From: Tubiluchus corallicola
Taxonomy: Eukaryota > Priapulida > Priapulimorpha > Priapulimorphida > Tubiluchidae
Reading direction: 5' to 3'
DNA length: 64,000 nucleotides
NCBI GenBank assembly: GCA_030141605.1
Contig: JAQGDQ010000264.1
Coordinates: forward strand, 157,001-221,000
Below the pieces are notes generated by a model that was not told the DNA's origin, searched no databases, and worked only from the letters and a program-made list of their open reading frames with translations. Below, piece after piece: positions 38,425-53,400 of the stretch (position 1 is its first letter; the number at the start of each line of letters is the position of its first letter). A program made the position numbers and the translations under genes.

Positions 38425-41400
38425 GCTTGATTATCTAGGAGTCACACTTTACTTGAATTAAGTCTGCTGTTTCACAATTTGACTTTAAAGAGACCTTAGA
38501 AATTTTTTTCAAAACCGTAATATGTTGTCTTTACTCCAAACAAGGCTAAAAGCCACTGTGGGTAAGGGGCTACAACAGGAAGGTGAAACATGAGTACTTA
38601 TCCAGAGAAATAGAACTTATAAAAGTAATTTGCTTGTGATAGCAGAATAGAGATTTCCACAGATAAGAAGGCTGAGGGTAAGAAAGTGTAATTATAAGCA
38701 GTTGTTCTACATCTATAAATATCCAAGGTCAGCCTTTGAGAAGCAATAGAAAAGTGTGTACTATAAACAAACATTTAGGAACCAGTGAGTGGAGCGAGTG
38801 AGAACATTTTCCATAGAATTAGAAATACAAGATGCACCACACTGAAGAAATGCCTTTAATAAATTTGATGTGCTTCATTGCCAAGGAATTACATTTTGTT
38901 TCATTGAAGATAGATGCTTTTTGACCCATGACCCTTAAGGTCAGGATCATCCTATATGCCTCTTCGACACCTTTCATATGATTTGCTACAAACCACTGTT
39001 CTTCAACATTGAAAAACATTTTAGTGCCCAACCCACTCATTTTCGAATTGTGGCACCGAGTGAAAAACTTTTTTCCATATCCAACTTACCCATTTTATAT
39101 AGCTGATAACATATAATAACATATAACACATTACCTATGTAACATAAGACTTTATTTAATTGTTTTTTGTTGTTTCATTAATGCAGTGAGACTGTGATTT
39201 ACCGGTACATAGTTAGCACTATTGACAAAGTACATGTCGTGGGAATCATTCCAGAATCACATGTATCTGTAGTGAGCATTTTACTAGACAATGGTGAAGT
39301 AGCATTACAGTCATCCATACCAGCTTCATGGGCCGTGGAATCTACACCGTGAGTACGAGCTAGAAATCACGTTTTGTTAATACCTAGCATTATTATTTGA
39401 ATTTATCTTCCCCTTAAGTAATTAACTACTTTATTCTAAACTTTTCAGGCTATTAAATTAATTTTTTTAGGTAACAGCATATTCTTTATTTGAAAATTTT
39501 AATACGGAAATTGTTGTAAGGATAGAGTTTTAGTATTTAGTCTTTTGATGATCAGGTGTTTCAGGAAAAGCTATTATACTTATTGAAAATATCAGTTTTG
39601 TATTTAATTTTTAAATTTCCATGTTGATGAGATGATTTTTAATTCATCAGTATAGTGCCGCCAGAATTGTTCAGCTTGCAACAAGGTAAAATTTGTGTGT
39701 GAAAACCTTCATTACATTAAACTCACTGCATGTTTTCCGACTGTGCAATATATAAAAGCTGTAAGCTGTTCACAAAAAAACTCACAAATTTATAGTTTAC
39801 AGTTTACTCACATATTCAAAAACTCACCGATTTCAAAAAATCTAAAATAAAATAAATGGTCACTTGTTAATTTTTACGCATCTCATTTATTTTTGTTTAA
39901 TTTACTTTAAATGAAACTATTAAAAATAATAAAGAACACAAATCATTTATTTTTTAGATCGTAACTCATTATGTATCATTGTAAATTCGCTGAGTAGTCT
40001 TATTTTATTGATTTGAGATATTTTTCCAGATGCATGTTATCGGATACAGCAAAGCTCATTTGCTATGACAGTCGCATGAAACACTTATATGGTGTTGATG
40101 TACCTTATGGCAAGATCTTTTCCCCCACGGCATTATCGGTAAAGATTTGCTTTTTTATTTAGAGTTTTTGTTGGTTAAACAATCAACTTTTTGGAGTGAA
40201 CCTTAAAGAAAGGTTTTATGCAGCTTTCTACTGCATCCGCACAGACATTAATGTACACAGACTTCTGTCCGCACGTTTTACGTCCACATAAGTTGTTTCC
40301 ACTGCATCCATACTCATTACTTGTACACAGTATTTGTATTACAAGCTTATTTATTTATTAAATTATTTATAATAATCTTTTATGAGGGTAGCTCCTTCAA
40401 GCTTAGAACTGCTTTGCAATGAGGCCCTCACTTATGTTGCCCATGTGGCAAAATTTTAGCACATAATCTAGACATGGGTCTTTTGATAAGAAAGAAGCTT
40501 GTATTTCCTGTTAACGGTTTAAGAAAGGCAATACAGCAAGTGATATTATACAGCTGATAATAGTTCGTCTCTTATAATTTTCTCCCCTGTAACTAATCAT
40601 GCAAGCATATAATGTAATTTTGAGAAAGTGTGAAAGGCCTATATGTTTTACAATAACAACAAATCAAATTGACAAAGTCAAAATTCTGAGACAATGCTTA
40701 AATGTTTTACCATAAATTTGACAAAATGACAAAATTGAACAAAGAATCGCAAAATCAGACCCAAATTTACAGTCTGAAAAAATAAAACGAATATCAAAAA
40801 CTACATATTTTTTCTTCATTACTGACCTCACAACTATTTCAACTCACACCTGTCTTGTAAAATCTCTGTGACTGTATTTAGGCTCACTTTATCACACAAG
40901 GAAAGTCTAAACTCTACAGCATTTGTGAAAATGAACTTTTATGACCGCAGAAAAAGTGCGGATCTGTGCGTGAACGTCGCTTTCTGTGGGGATGGATTTT
41001 ATGTGCGATTGGATGCGTGAAAACGGCGCGCTATCGCTTCAATTTTTGTGACACCGTGTCTGTGCGAGTGCAGTGGAAACACAGCCTAAATCTTGATGTT
41101 TGTTCTTTGCAAGAAAGCCAAGCCAGTACCGGCGTTTTATTTACAAAACACAGCTTTAAAGTCGAAGGAATGTAAAATTTTAATTAATGAATGTAAAATT
41201 AATGAAGTCAATGCTTTTCTCAAATTAGCTGGCAACTAATGATATCATTAATTTATTTGATTATGACTGTGATTGCAAGAATGTTTATAAACCATTGCAG
41301 TTTATTTTAACAATTTTTTTTATTTAAGAACATTTATAAAATACATTTTTTTCTAAAAGAAAATGGCAGCAGGCACATAGCACTTATGCTAGCCATATAA

Positions 41401-44400
41401 TACAATATAAAGTAATTTACAATACATTTACAATCACAGCTATAAAACAAATACATGGACAGTAAAAATTCTATCATTAAACGAGAGAAAAAAACTTAAA
41501 AATTTAAAGCGGAGAGAGCATTACCCTTTTCTCAAACTCTTTTCTGAAATTAGCTGGCAACTAATGATATCATTAATTAATTAGATTATGACTGTGAATC
41601 ACAGAATTGTTTATAAAAAATTGCAGTTTATTTTTAACAGTTATTACCCATTGTGGGTAATGAGTTGCAGAAAGAAAGGTGACAATGAAAAACCAACGAC
41701 TCTACAATTTTTCAGCGTCTCCTTTCTCCAACTCATTACCCGCAATGGGTAATAATTGTTAAAAATAAACTGCAGTTTTCTTTATAAACAATTCTGGCAT
41801 TCACAGTCAGAAACTAGTTAATTACTGATATTAATGCAATTTTCAATGACTTTTCTTTTTAAATTTTATAATGTTTAATTTATCTCACAACTTTGATACT
41901 GCCAAACTGCGATGTAATGTTTTATTACTTTGTCATATTCATATTAGGGTATGTGCTTGCATCCGTGGTTTGGAAAACTAATGTGAAATTATTATCATTT
42001 TTTTGACAAGAAATGCTAATCCAGTAATTAAATGCATGCTTTTGTTCATATAAGTAGAATCTTAAATGATAGGTCATTTTTATATTTTAGGATTTTGTAG
42101 AGCAGACCACTAACATAAAGGAAGTTTCTTTTGTCAAATTGTTTGGCAGCTATTTTAGTATCCGTCTGCTACAGGACAATAAGTACATGCACTCTATTGT
42201 TTATGTTGATCAAATTGGTGCTTTAAGATTACTTGAAACCTGGCCTAAGGTATGTTACTAAACTGTAATCTGTTTTCTTTTTTACAATGTTGTTTGTCAC
42301 CATTCTGGAAGTAGCTGCCCTCTGCATGTAAAATATTATCCATAATAACTTTATTCATGAAAGTTATCCATTATAAGTCTTCCATGCAGAAATTATTGTA
42401 TTAAAGTCAGAGTGACAGAAAAAAGCTTTGTGTTAAAGAAAAATTTCATGTTGAAAACACGCCCGCATGATGCATGCTAATGACAATGGCTTATTAGAGA
42501 TCATGACAACAGCAGTGTCTTTAAGTAAATATTATAACAGGTATTATTAAATTTTCATCTTCATTATATTCAATACCCTTGTGATAAGTCTATTTTGCAT
42601 TAAGAATTTCATTCACTTGCCAGGTTTCAGTGCTTGCACCTTACACAAATGGTGATACAAAGTCAATTGTGATTTTTTCACGACAGTCTTCTCGGGTAAG
42701 CCTAAACTATTTTCTAGCATTTTCTAACCACTGTTAGCTGATCTAACAGAAGAAAATTAAGTAAATGATAGAAATTTGTGCATAATTTAAATATTTCATT
42801 TAATAAGTGTCAAATAACTCAGAATTCATGTAAGACAAAAAATGAATTGACTGATCACAACTTGACTGTTGGCAAGTAGTTATCTTGGTTATCTATTAAG
42901 TGCCAAGGAGTTTTGCTTTTAGCTCGTTTTAATGCCTTTGGCTAATTATTCGAAGCTCAAGTGTTATCACGAATACAACTCTTACCAGATCTCTATTTCA
43001 TTTCATTAGTCTACATTATTATAAAGCAATGTCACGAATATTGCACTATGAACAATAGCTTTAACATATTTTTCTTTGGATTTTCAATGTTTTTTAAAAC
43101 TATAGGCCAATGCCAGTGCCCCAGTGTATTTATCTAAATTTGCTTGTTTCAACATATGAATTTCACATGAAGCTTTTCACCTATTTTAAAAGCTAGTTCA
43201 CCTAGTTTTACATCTAGTTCTAGCTGTATTTTTGACTCAATGTATATAGACAAGTACTTTTTTAACATTTCAGAGTGGGATGCTAGCCGTGTTCAGTCTT
43301 GGTAAGCAGCTGTATTTGGAATCAGAAATTGAGATCAACTTGCCAGTTCACCAAGGCAGTCCTGAGCATTTGTTTCCATTCGTCTTCAGCAAGAAAGAAT
43401 CATCATTAGGCATTAGAGCTTTACTTGTTTCAGAGGACCATTCTGCCGGATTTTATGCGCAAGCAGGTAGAAGGCATTGTGCTTTTCAGTTGATGGCATG
43501 GTTTGCAAAAGTCTTAGTCTCACGAGATTATAGTTTTGCAGTTTGACAAGAATTGGGACTTGCTTTCATTTTTATAAGTATTTTTAACATTTGTACTTTT
43601 GACTGTGAGTAAAACTATGATAATTGGTAAATTATTAAGATAAGCACATTTTTGTACTTAGGTAAGTCTACTTTAATGCATAATGTGTGATGTATGTATG
43701 TGTACATAATAATATTTGAATTTTATGCACATGCTTTTTCATTTTTGCTTAAACAGTGTTTAAGATTTTTATATGTCAAATAATCCACCGTTTCCATTAT
43801 AGTGTTTCTCACATTCTTATAATAAACTTATACACTTCATACAGTTAATTTTTAAACCATGACAGGTGTAGTCTACTATTAGTGTTGCTGTTCCATTTTG
43901 TATTTTTCACAATACTGAATATTGATAGGAGATGCTGTATGGACCAGGGAGGAAGCTCTTGCTAGTATTGCATCTGTTGAAATGGCGGATTTGCCGGTCT
44001 CAGAAATTCAGGCCAAGTTCGAGGAAGAATTTGGATCCTCTAAAGGTCAGAAAACTGAAATCTTGAAATTGTGCAAAACTAGAAATTGCAAAGTTTTCTT
44101 GGCATTGATGATGATGATGATGACACTGCTGTTAGGTAGAGTACTTTGTGATAACCTGTCCCGTACAAGCATCATAAACAGAGAAATATAGCAAAAAAAA
44201 AACTCTTTGAATGGCATTTTTAAAATAATATATAATGTACAGTTAAAAATTAAACTCAAAATTAAAATGAAACAAAAAATACAGCTATTTCCATCTGTGA
44301 CTGTGGCACCCCCAAAACTGTGTAATCCATCTGTCCAAAGCTATAAAAGCTAACAATGCATATATACTTTTGCTTGTCTTCATACTGGCTTGCAATGCTA

Positions 44401-47400
44401 TGCTACCATACACAAAGCCGTATAACACGCACAAATTTGTGCAGTTTTATTTAACACTTTGTGTGTATTTAGTTGACATGGTTTCTATGTTCTTGAGACG
44501 TGTTTCAACACAGCTGTCTGAGCTACAACTCTACATTGCCGAATTACTGCAACGTTTATACGGTAATGAGAAGCTGACCGCTAGTGAAAAACGTAAACGT
44601 GCGCTGGTACGTGACGAGTTCAACATTCACAAAGTTATAGTGGCTTCAACTACGTCAGGCAAGGTAATTATTATACTGGTTTAGCATTCTTACATACTAA
44701 ATTATTCATTCATACATTTGTAGTTTATTTATGTATCATTATTTTCATTTATTCATTTATTTATTTGTTACTTTTTTATTTGTTTATTTATTTACTATTG
44801 GGTAGCCTATACATTCAGTTATTCCAGTGGTTCCCAAACTTTCTCGGACCGTTACCCAAATCGGGAAACCTGGTCGTGTCCATTACCCCCCACCTAGTAC
44901 TACTTCTCCAACTCAAAAAGTAAACACACGTATATGCCACAAGCAAGCAAAATTATTTATGTTTGCTCGTGACATAAATAAATTTCCAGGTGTTGTTGTT
45001 GTATTGTTGCCAAAACAAGAATTACAATTACTGAACCTGCTCATTACTGAGTGCCGGAGGTAGTCTCTTCAAGAAGAAAACTATGTAAAATGCATTCCGA
45101 GCGAAGTTTTAAAAATTTTCAGAGGGCTGCCCGTTACCCCCCCCCCCCCCAAAAAAAACCATATTACCCCCGGGGGGTAATTTACCCCTACTTTGGGAAC
45201 CACTGAGTTATTCATTGCTAAGAAAAGCATGGACATGTAATATTATTTGCTAATACTTTCTCTAAGCTGTCCTTGTTTCTCATTAAAATCTTCTAGAGTT
45301 TATGCTGGATCAAATGCGATTATGTTCGCAGTTGAAATAAAATTCTTATAAGTGTTTCGCCATACTTTACATGGGTAAGTCCGTCAGTCAGTATGCTTCC
45401 AAAATTGTTTTCATTTAATGGTTTAGTGGGACATGAAATTTGCTGTCTTTAATTTTGTATTTTCCAAGTTATTCTAACTGATTACCTAGTGGAATAACTC
45501 TTGACCACAAGCTACCAGTTGAAGCAGAAAGATGCTATCCGCAAAAACTTTCTATCGTTTAGCAATATCACATTTTTCAGTATGATTTTTCAACATGTAA
45601 AACCTTTAAAACATGCAAAAATATAGTGTGACAAGAATATACCTCAGAATGTAAATTCTAAAGTCAGTCGCTGCTGTTCTGAACTCTTTCACTCAGTTTG
45701 TATTAGAGGTTCAACCATATTAAACCATTATTCGAAGAAAAGTGCTCCATGACTTTGAAACATCTATTAACAGACATCCTTTGCACTGCTGAAGCATTTT
45801 TCTGCTGGATATTGCATGTTATTCATTTCAGATTTAAGTGCAGAAATTTTCTGTTCATTCAAAAATATTTTTTGATGATGATGATTGTTCTTGACACAAC
45901 TGCTCAAACTCATTCGTAACTTATTTTAACACTTCATTTAAATTCGAAGTAGTACCATGATGGCATAAAAAATTATAACACCAATATGTCAACCATGAGT
46001 CGAGGCAAAACTTGAACTCACTCGCTAACCTGAAAATTTACCTAATTTTAACAAAACGTTCTCTGCTTTATGACTACTTAATATTACGTGTTTATGATAA
46101 CAAACATTTTCACAATAAACTATTTGTACTGAAAAAAATTTTCAGTTGCTGCTGCTTTTCGCTGGGCACTTAAGACATGGTTCTAAATTCCATTTTAAAA
46201 TTTAACAATAATTAGCTAGCTCCTATGATATTGAAATAAACAAAATTAGTTTAACATAATATGAGTAAGTAAAATAGATTTAAGAGAGTTACGCAAATCT
46301 AAGCTTAATGAAATTTTAGCAGGCATAACTTATTGGTTGATCTAGGTAGAATTTTCACTGCGGTTAAGACGGCAATGACACGTACTAATTCGTCGCTTCC
46401 TGGATAGGTGTCCACAATGAGTCCGAGTTTCCATTCTTGTCTACGTGTATCCTTGTTTATTATTAGTACAGTATCATCCACGTTCAGGTTTGGGGCATCT
46501 GAGAACCACTTTTTTCTTGAACCCAATAATGACAAAAGTTCTTTCAAGCAACTTTGCCAGAAATGTGAAATGAGTTCTTGAACGCGTATCCGTCTCTTTC
46601 TGGATGAAACGTTTCTTTGTCCACTGATTCTGGTGTGATATCGCCTCCGGTTTGTCCGTGTAAAAAGTGGTTTGGAGCTATCACTGGCTCGACTTGTGGA
46701 TCGTCGGTAGGTGGTGTTAGTGGCCATGAGTTTCTTAAGCTTTCTGCTCTGACTATTGCCGTATGTAATTCTTTGTCGTTGACATCAGCATTGCCCGACA
46801 CAGCTGAAATGACATGTTTCGCTGATTTGATCAGTGACTTGAACACTCCACCAAAATGTGGTGCCCCAAGTGGATACCAAATACACTCAACTCTGCTATT
46901 GACTAATCTGCATTGTATAATCTCCTAATTCTCAGATTTCTTTTTCTCCTGCTGTGAAGTTTGAATCATTGTCAGACAAAATTTTCTTTGGCCATCCTCG
47001 TCGGGACACCATTCTAGTAAATGCATTCAAGAATGCATTAGTATCCAAACTTAGCTATTTCTAAGTGGACAGCACGAGTTTGTAGACAGATGAATAAACA
47101 CAAATATCTCTATGCAGGTATTTTTCCTCGTCCTTGTTTTGTGATGTAGGATCCTCTATAATCATCTGCAATGTTTGTGAATGCTCTCAGTCTTGCATCT
47201 AACCTCAGCTTTGGCAAAGGTGCATTTTTTGTTGTACAGGCTTGTCTCTGAATCGTAGTCATTTGCATTCATTGCACTGTGATTCTAACTTCTTTATCAC
47301 TCGTCTTGGTCTGACCGTCCAATATTTTTCTAGTTTCTATCCAATATTCTGCATGTAAGAGGTTCCTACATCATGATGGTGGTTCATGATAAGCTGCGTA

Positions 47401-50400
47401 ATCCAATTTTTCTGAGGTAGTATGATAGAATATATAGTGCCTGTTTTTAGAAACTTGGCATTCTGTAATCGACTGTTTGCCTTCATGATTCCATTTTCTG
47501 CTTCGATGAATGGATTCAAGTTCAAGATCTGCATTTTGGTACAGGTTGGCCTTTTACTTTAGGCAGTTGCAGACCTTTCCTCAGTGCCACATGATTGATG
47601 CCTGCACATTTAGCGAGAAACGAATGTTCAGTACATTAGTCATTTTTGTGTGTTTACTTGTTTTTTATTTTATTTATTTGTTTAAATAGTCTGTGTATTA
47701 GTATTGCTCTTAGTTTTTATTTCAAAGACTTTGCATTAAGAGTGTTATTTGATATTTTTTGCTTTTAATGTATTCACTACAATCGTTTTGTACTTACAAA
47801 CTTACTTTCCAGTTGTACGGTATTGACAACTTAAGCGGTGATGTTATATGGAAGTACTTGATTCCAAATGTGATTCCTTTCAAACAACAAGATAAGAACA
47901 TTCTCCCATTGTTTGTTATGAGAACAACTGCACATTTTCCTCATCTCCCGGAGTTTGCATTACTTGGTAAACATAAGGTACACTGCATTTATTTTAGAAT
48001 GTTTCTAATGAAGTTAATTTTAGTTATTTGCAGTTGGTGAAATGTGAGATTAACATAACGTTGAAAACAGGCAATTACATGCATAACTAACAACTCCTAA
48101 CTGCTAGAAAAACAACGGTTCAAACACTAACATTATTTTCAAGCAATGTTAACATTATAATACTTGACAAGTCTTATTAAAAAAAATTATTCTTTTGTCC
48201 AAGCCTAGTACAACAAAATTCACTTTAAACTTATTTGGCCAGTTATGTAAATAAGAAATTAGCTAGAAAATTGGATAAACCTTTTGCCATTAATCTGAAT
48301 TCAATCAATCCATTCAATAGAATCAATTCAAGTTCTTTGTCTACGTTTCTCTACGTTTCGTATTAAGATCTCTAAATTCTGTTCTTGCAGTTTAAGCTTT
48401 TGAAGTAGTTGTATACCAAGAATTTACATTTGCACCATGTTGTACAGTTTGCTTGGAGTTATGACAACTTGCTGCAACTTATTTTTATTAAGTAGAACAT
48501 GCAGCACCTTTTAGCAAACAAACACACGAATTATAAATAACGAATTGAAGGTCAAACAATCTAATATAAATTGTGAAATCATAGAAGTTCTACAATGAAC
48601 TTCGTTTTACACAATTCATGTCACTGACATGTAATCTATTTTCTATGCACATGATTTTAAAGTGAATATAATTAATACTTGGTGACTTGCAAAATATTTT
48701 CTGATTATCATCTATCATTGTTGTTCATGTAGTTAACAGGAAATGGCATTCTTTATGTGTTTAATCCAATTACTGGACGTCAGCTGAATGGAGAAGCACT
48801 GAATGAGTTTGACTACCAAGTAAAGCAAGCTTACCTGCTTAATCAACATGATGATGATTTCTTACGACCGATTGTTTTGATCGATCAGGACCACAAGGTT
48901 TGTAATAATAACATCGGGCATATTAATTTTCTTTGTGGAGAATAATATAGTTTATGTTTTCCGGTTTTTAGCTAATACATAGTGTGTAAAGCTGACAGAC
49001 AATTTTTTCTGCAAAAAGAAAAGTGATAACAAGCATAGACAACTTGGTCTTGAACTTCTAACTTGCTAATTTGCTGTAACTTTTACTCGAAGAAAATACT
49101 AGTTTTCAGACTTCTTCAGAATTAAGGCATGATTTTTATGCCCAATAATAATATGTAAACCAGAATTTAGATAACTATCCTCTTTTACTACAGTCTTGTG
49201 CAGACACTAATGAATGCTGCTTTAGCAGGGCAGAGTAATGTCTTGTGATTTCACTGTTAACACACAGTCCCATGCAGGTATAACGCACAAACAAACCAGT
49301 AATAGATTTATAGTTCGGGTGCAAATCCATTACACAGTTCCCTTTTTTATTATAGGTTCACTTGTTTCCAAAGTCAGCAGAGAGGGTTATGCTTCAAAAT
49401 GTCGGGCAGCAGTATGTTTACAATGTGGATCCTGATACAGGCATTTTAACAGGTTATAGTGTTCACCATGATCGGAAATTAGTAAGTGTTACATTTGCAT
49501 TTGATTAGAATCATTAGATGATATGGCTCAGTTTCAATGGATATCACTCATTTTTCAAGACTGCAAAATTACCAGTGAAAGCTAAGATTGGTAATTTTAC
49601 TTTTTGTTCACTTTTGATATAATTTTTATGCAAATGAAATTTTGCTTGTGTTTACAACGCCAGCAGATTTTTTTCACACACATACCCACTGCAAGCTGGC
49701 ATCTAGCACTCAGAAGCAGGGCTTATTAAATGAGGTGTATTTGGTGTCACCAGAGCCTGGCCAGTATCAAGGATATCTCTCTAAGCAGATCTGTGTCAAC
49801 CAGTTCAGTTGTATGTATATCTTCCCCATGATTCAAATGTATTTAGCTTGGAGTTAAGCAGCCGAGATTCACAATGATACTGCCTAGAGCAACTATCAAA
49901 CTCACGACAGTTGCTCACCACTCAAAATGATGGGGGATTATTCAGTCAAACGTTACCCCACTACAATACCTTTTCTTGATTCATTATAACTGCTACATCA
50001 TGCTTTGGCATAATAAAATTTTGAATTTTGTAATAAAAATTTGATTCATGCAAATTTTCGCAGGGGTTTTTAACAAGGGAAGTATGGAGAGTGACAATAC
50101 CGCGAGACAATCAGCATATATCACATGTGGTTCCAAAGCGACAAAATGGTATTATTTTTATTAATTTTTTCCAGGTATCTTTTAATATCAGATTTTAACT
50201 CTGTTCGTGATAAGGACAAAAGCATTCCAACATTTTGTTATAGTTTTTTAATTTCACACTCGTGTATTAAACTAAAACACAAAGTGTTGCTGACCTTTAA
50301 TAGATTGACATCATACCTATGAATATAAAATATAAATATGATTGACAAAATCATGAATGACAGTTCAGCTTTTCATATTAAATTAAATTATTTGTTGAAA

Positions 50401-53400
50401 TATAGAATTTAATTAAGAAAATCTGAACAGTCATTCACATCAATCATATTTACATTTACTAACTTTTTCTGCAACTAATTACTGATCACTTTCATATCCA
50501 AAAGTTTTTTATTCCTCCCTGGGAACAAGGTGGCACAAAAATACAAAAATACAATTAAAACTGTTGATATAAGATATATTTTTTTCGCTAGAACATGTTC
50601 ATTCACAAGGAAGAGTACTTGGAGACAGGAGCGTACTATACAAATATCTGAATCCAAATTTGGCTGTCGTTGCTACAGAGGGTATGGACCAACAAGAAAA
50701 GGGTTGGTATTATAAAATATAGCAATTCATGCTGTGCATTCAGTTTTGGTAGATACGTGTTTTATTTCTTTGAATGTGTGCAACTTGCTGAGTTTTGCTG
50801 CATACATGATAGAAAGCTGCTTTAGTAAAGTTTAATGCTTATACTTGTCGTTTATAAGTGAAGCAAACTTGGTAGATGATATTAATAATAATAATAATAA
50901 TAATACATAAAATTTAAATAGTGCCCCAAATATATAAAAATGTTCAGTTGCACTTTACAACCAAAGATTTTACAAACCCTAAAATAAATCACAAAACTAT
51001 TCACATTATAACTTCATGAAGAAAATCCTTTAAAAATTTAAGTTAAAAAATCAATACAAAATCTAGATAGCAAAACATAAGCAAAATTTAAATCCAATTC
51101 AATTCTCTTATTCTAATTTAAAAAAATATCCTGTAATATTATAATATTAATCCTGTAGCCCCATTACTGCTATGAAAACTCTTGTATTCTAAATTTTGTA
51201 TCATTTCTTATTGTGAAAATCGCTTGAATCTTACATTGTTTTTCCAGTTCTTTGAATAACTGCCCTGCTCTTAATCTGTGGTTCTGTTTCAGCATTTGCT
51301 TCGTTATACTTAATTGATGTAGTAACTGGAGAGATTGTATTCAGTACTCAACATCAGAAAGCGAAAGGACCAATGCACATCGTTCATGCAGAAAACTGGG
51401 TTGTGGTAAATAAATTAGCTGTTTTAACGTGTTTTGCTTCTCTACTTTCATTATTCTCTTTTTCCTTGGATCTTATGCAAACTAGTAAGTAACTTATAAT
51501 GTAATGAACCTCATGCTCTCAACACTTGATTTCCACTCATTTTGGAATTCTACTTCATATTCTTGAACTAAAAAGTGTGTGTAAAATGCCTCAGGCAAAG
51601 GACTCAGTATATTACTACTCATATTTTCACTTGTTTTGTCGATCTGTCAGTCAGTCGTGTAATCAAGCAGCTTGTTTATTTGATTAATTGCTTGTTTATT
51701 TGTCACCAAAACTGCCTGCAAAATTATGAATGTTTTTTTAACTTTGTAAGAGTTGATTACAAGTCATAAAGCAGTTGATTAGAATTTGGTACAGGAATGT
51801 CCAAGACCAGAGTAGTAGAATTCAAGGCTCAACCTTTACAATTCAGACTAATAAGAAGACCAGAGGCTTCAAGAACAAATTCAGTACCAATGCCAGCATG
51901 TATGAAATGAAGACTAAAATTAGTCTCAGCAAAAATTGTTGCCCATGTGAAGCCATGACACTTAGTCTGATAAAAATTAGCCTCCAGACAGAATAGCAAT
52001 CCTGCAGTAAGTTAAAATTAAAGAAAACCAATAATTGGTAATATGATGGTGGTCCATAGAGAAATACGAGAAAAAAATCAGTATTTTTGAGTAAGGACGG
52101 CCTTTTGTAAAACATTGAAAGATACTAAATACTGCAGAAACATTGTAGGAACTTAAAACTATGACAATATAATTTTGACAGACAACTTCAGCAGTTCTGC
52201 TGAAATGACAATTGGAAAAATTTATTTTGTGCCATAGTAATAATCTCTACTGGACATTTATTCCAGCATCTGTTATTATATTTGCTTTGTCATTTCATTT
52301 TTTAATCTGTTAAGTTTTTTTTGTTTAGTACAACTACTGGAACCAGAAGCTGAGAAGAAATGAATTAGCAGCTTTAGAGATGTATGAAGGAAAAACTCAA
52401 AGCAACACTACAGCATTTTCATCACTCAATCCACCACCACCACCTATAGTTGAAAGACAATCTTATATTTTCCCCTTCAGTATTACAGCCATGACATCGA
52501 CTATCACAGAACGGGGAATCACATCTAAACATTTGCTTGGTGAGTTATTATCAATTCAAAGCTTGTATAGTTCACCATGTTTTATTTTATTTCAAAAGAA
52601 GCTTTTTTGTTCCTCTTATAAGCAACTTTTGTAATTTTTCCCAAAGGATGGATGGTTACTGCCTGTTAGTAGTAATGCTCTTGAGGCAGAATATAAATGG
52701 TGTAGGTGTCACCACTCACAAACAAATTTACTGCATTGTTAGCTAATGTTACTATCATCGAAGAGATCTTTGCATTCGCACTTGAGTCTGTGTGAACAAC
52801 TTATTTACCATACCAGACTTTGTTGTTAAAACTTACTAGCACACTTTGTTTTTAAAACTTACTAGCACTCCAAAAACACACCATGTGAAGGTGAAGAGAT
52901 TTAAAAGAAATTTCGATATTTTCATATACTGCTGTACTGTTTTCATGTTTAAGGAAACAGAAAGAGTAAAAAGTACTAAATATTGATTTTATAACTAACG
53001 TATTGCAAAAAAGAATTTCTGGAATTTTTGTGCTTTTTGTTCTTTTTTCTTTCACCTGAACACACATAGTACGCAGTGTTGTTCTGAAATGTGGTGGTTT
53101 TTCAATATTTTTTATTAATCTCTGGTACCTTAGTTAGACACATATTTTCTCACAATCGTAAGTAAATTTTAGCAATTGTGAATCAAAACTGAGTTTCTCG
53201 TTTGCGCTACTTTCTTGTTTGTTCTCTTTAACTTTAATTCACTGTTGGACTGAAAGTACCTTTATCACTAAAGTCGAAACCTCGCTTAACGCCGAAACTT
53301 TCAGCAAAACGAATGTCTGTATTAATGCACCTCGTTATACTGCCAGACTCGCTATAACGCCAACTTTTTGCAGTCCCAAGGCGGTATAAAGAGGTTTGAC

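Noticed and set aside
49857-49975. Possible tRNA-like head on the minus strand
   Set aside because: Only vague A and B box resemblance with several mismatches, and no tail or duplication.
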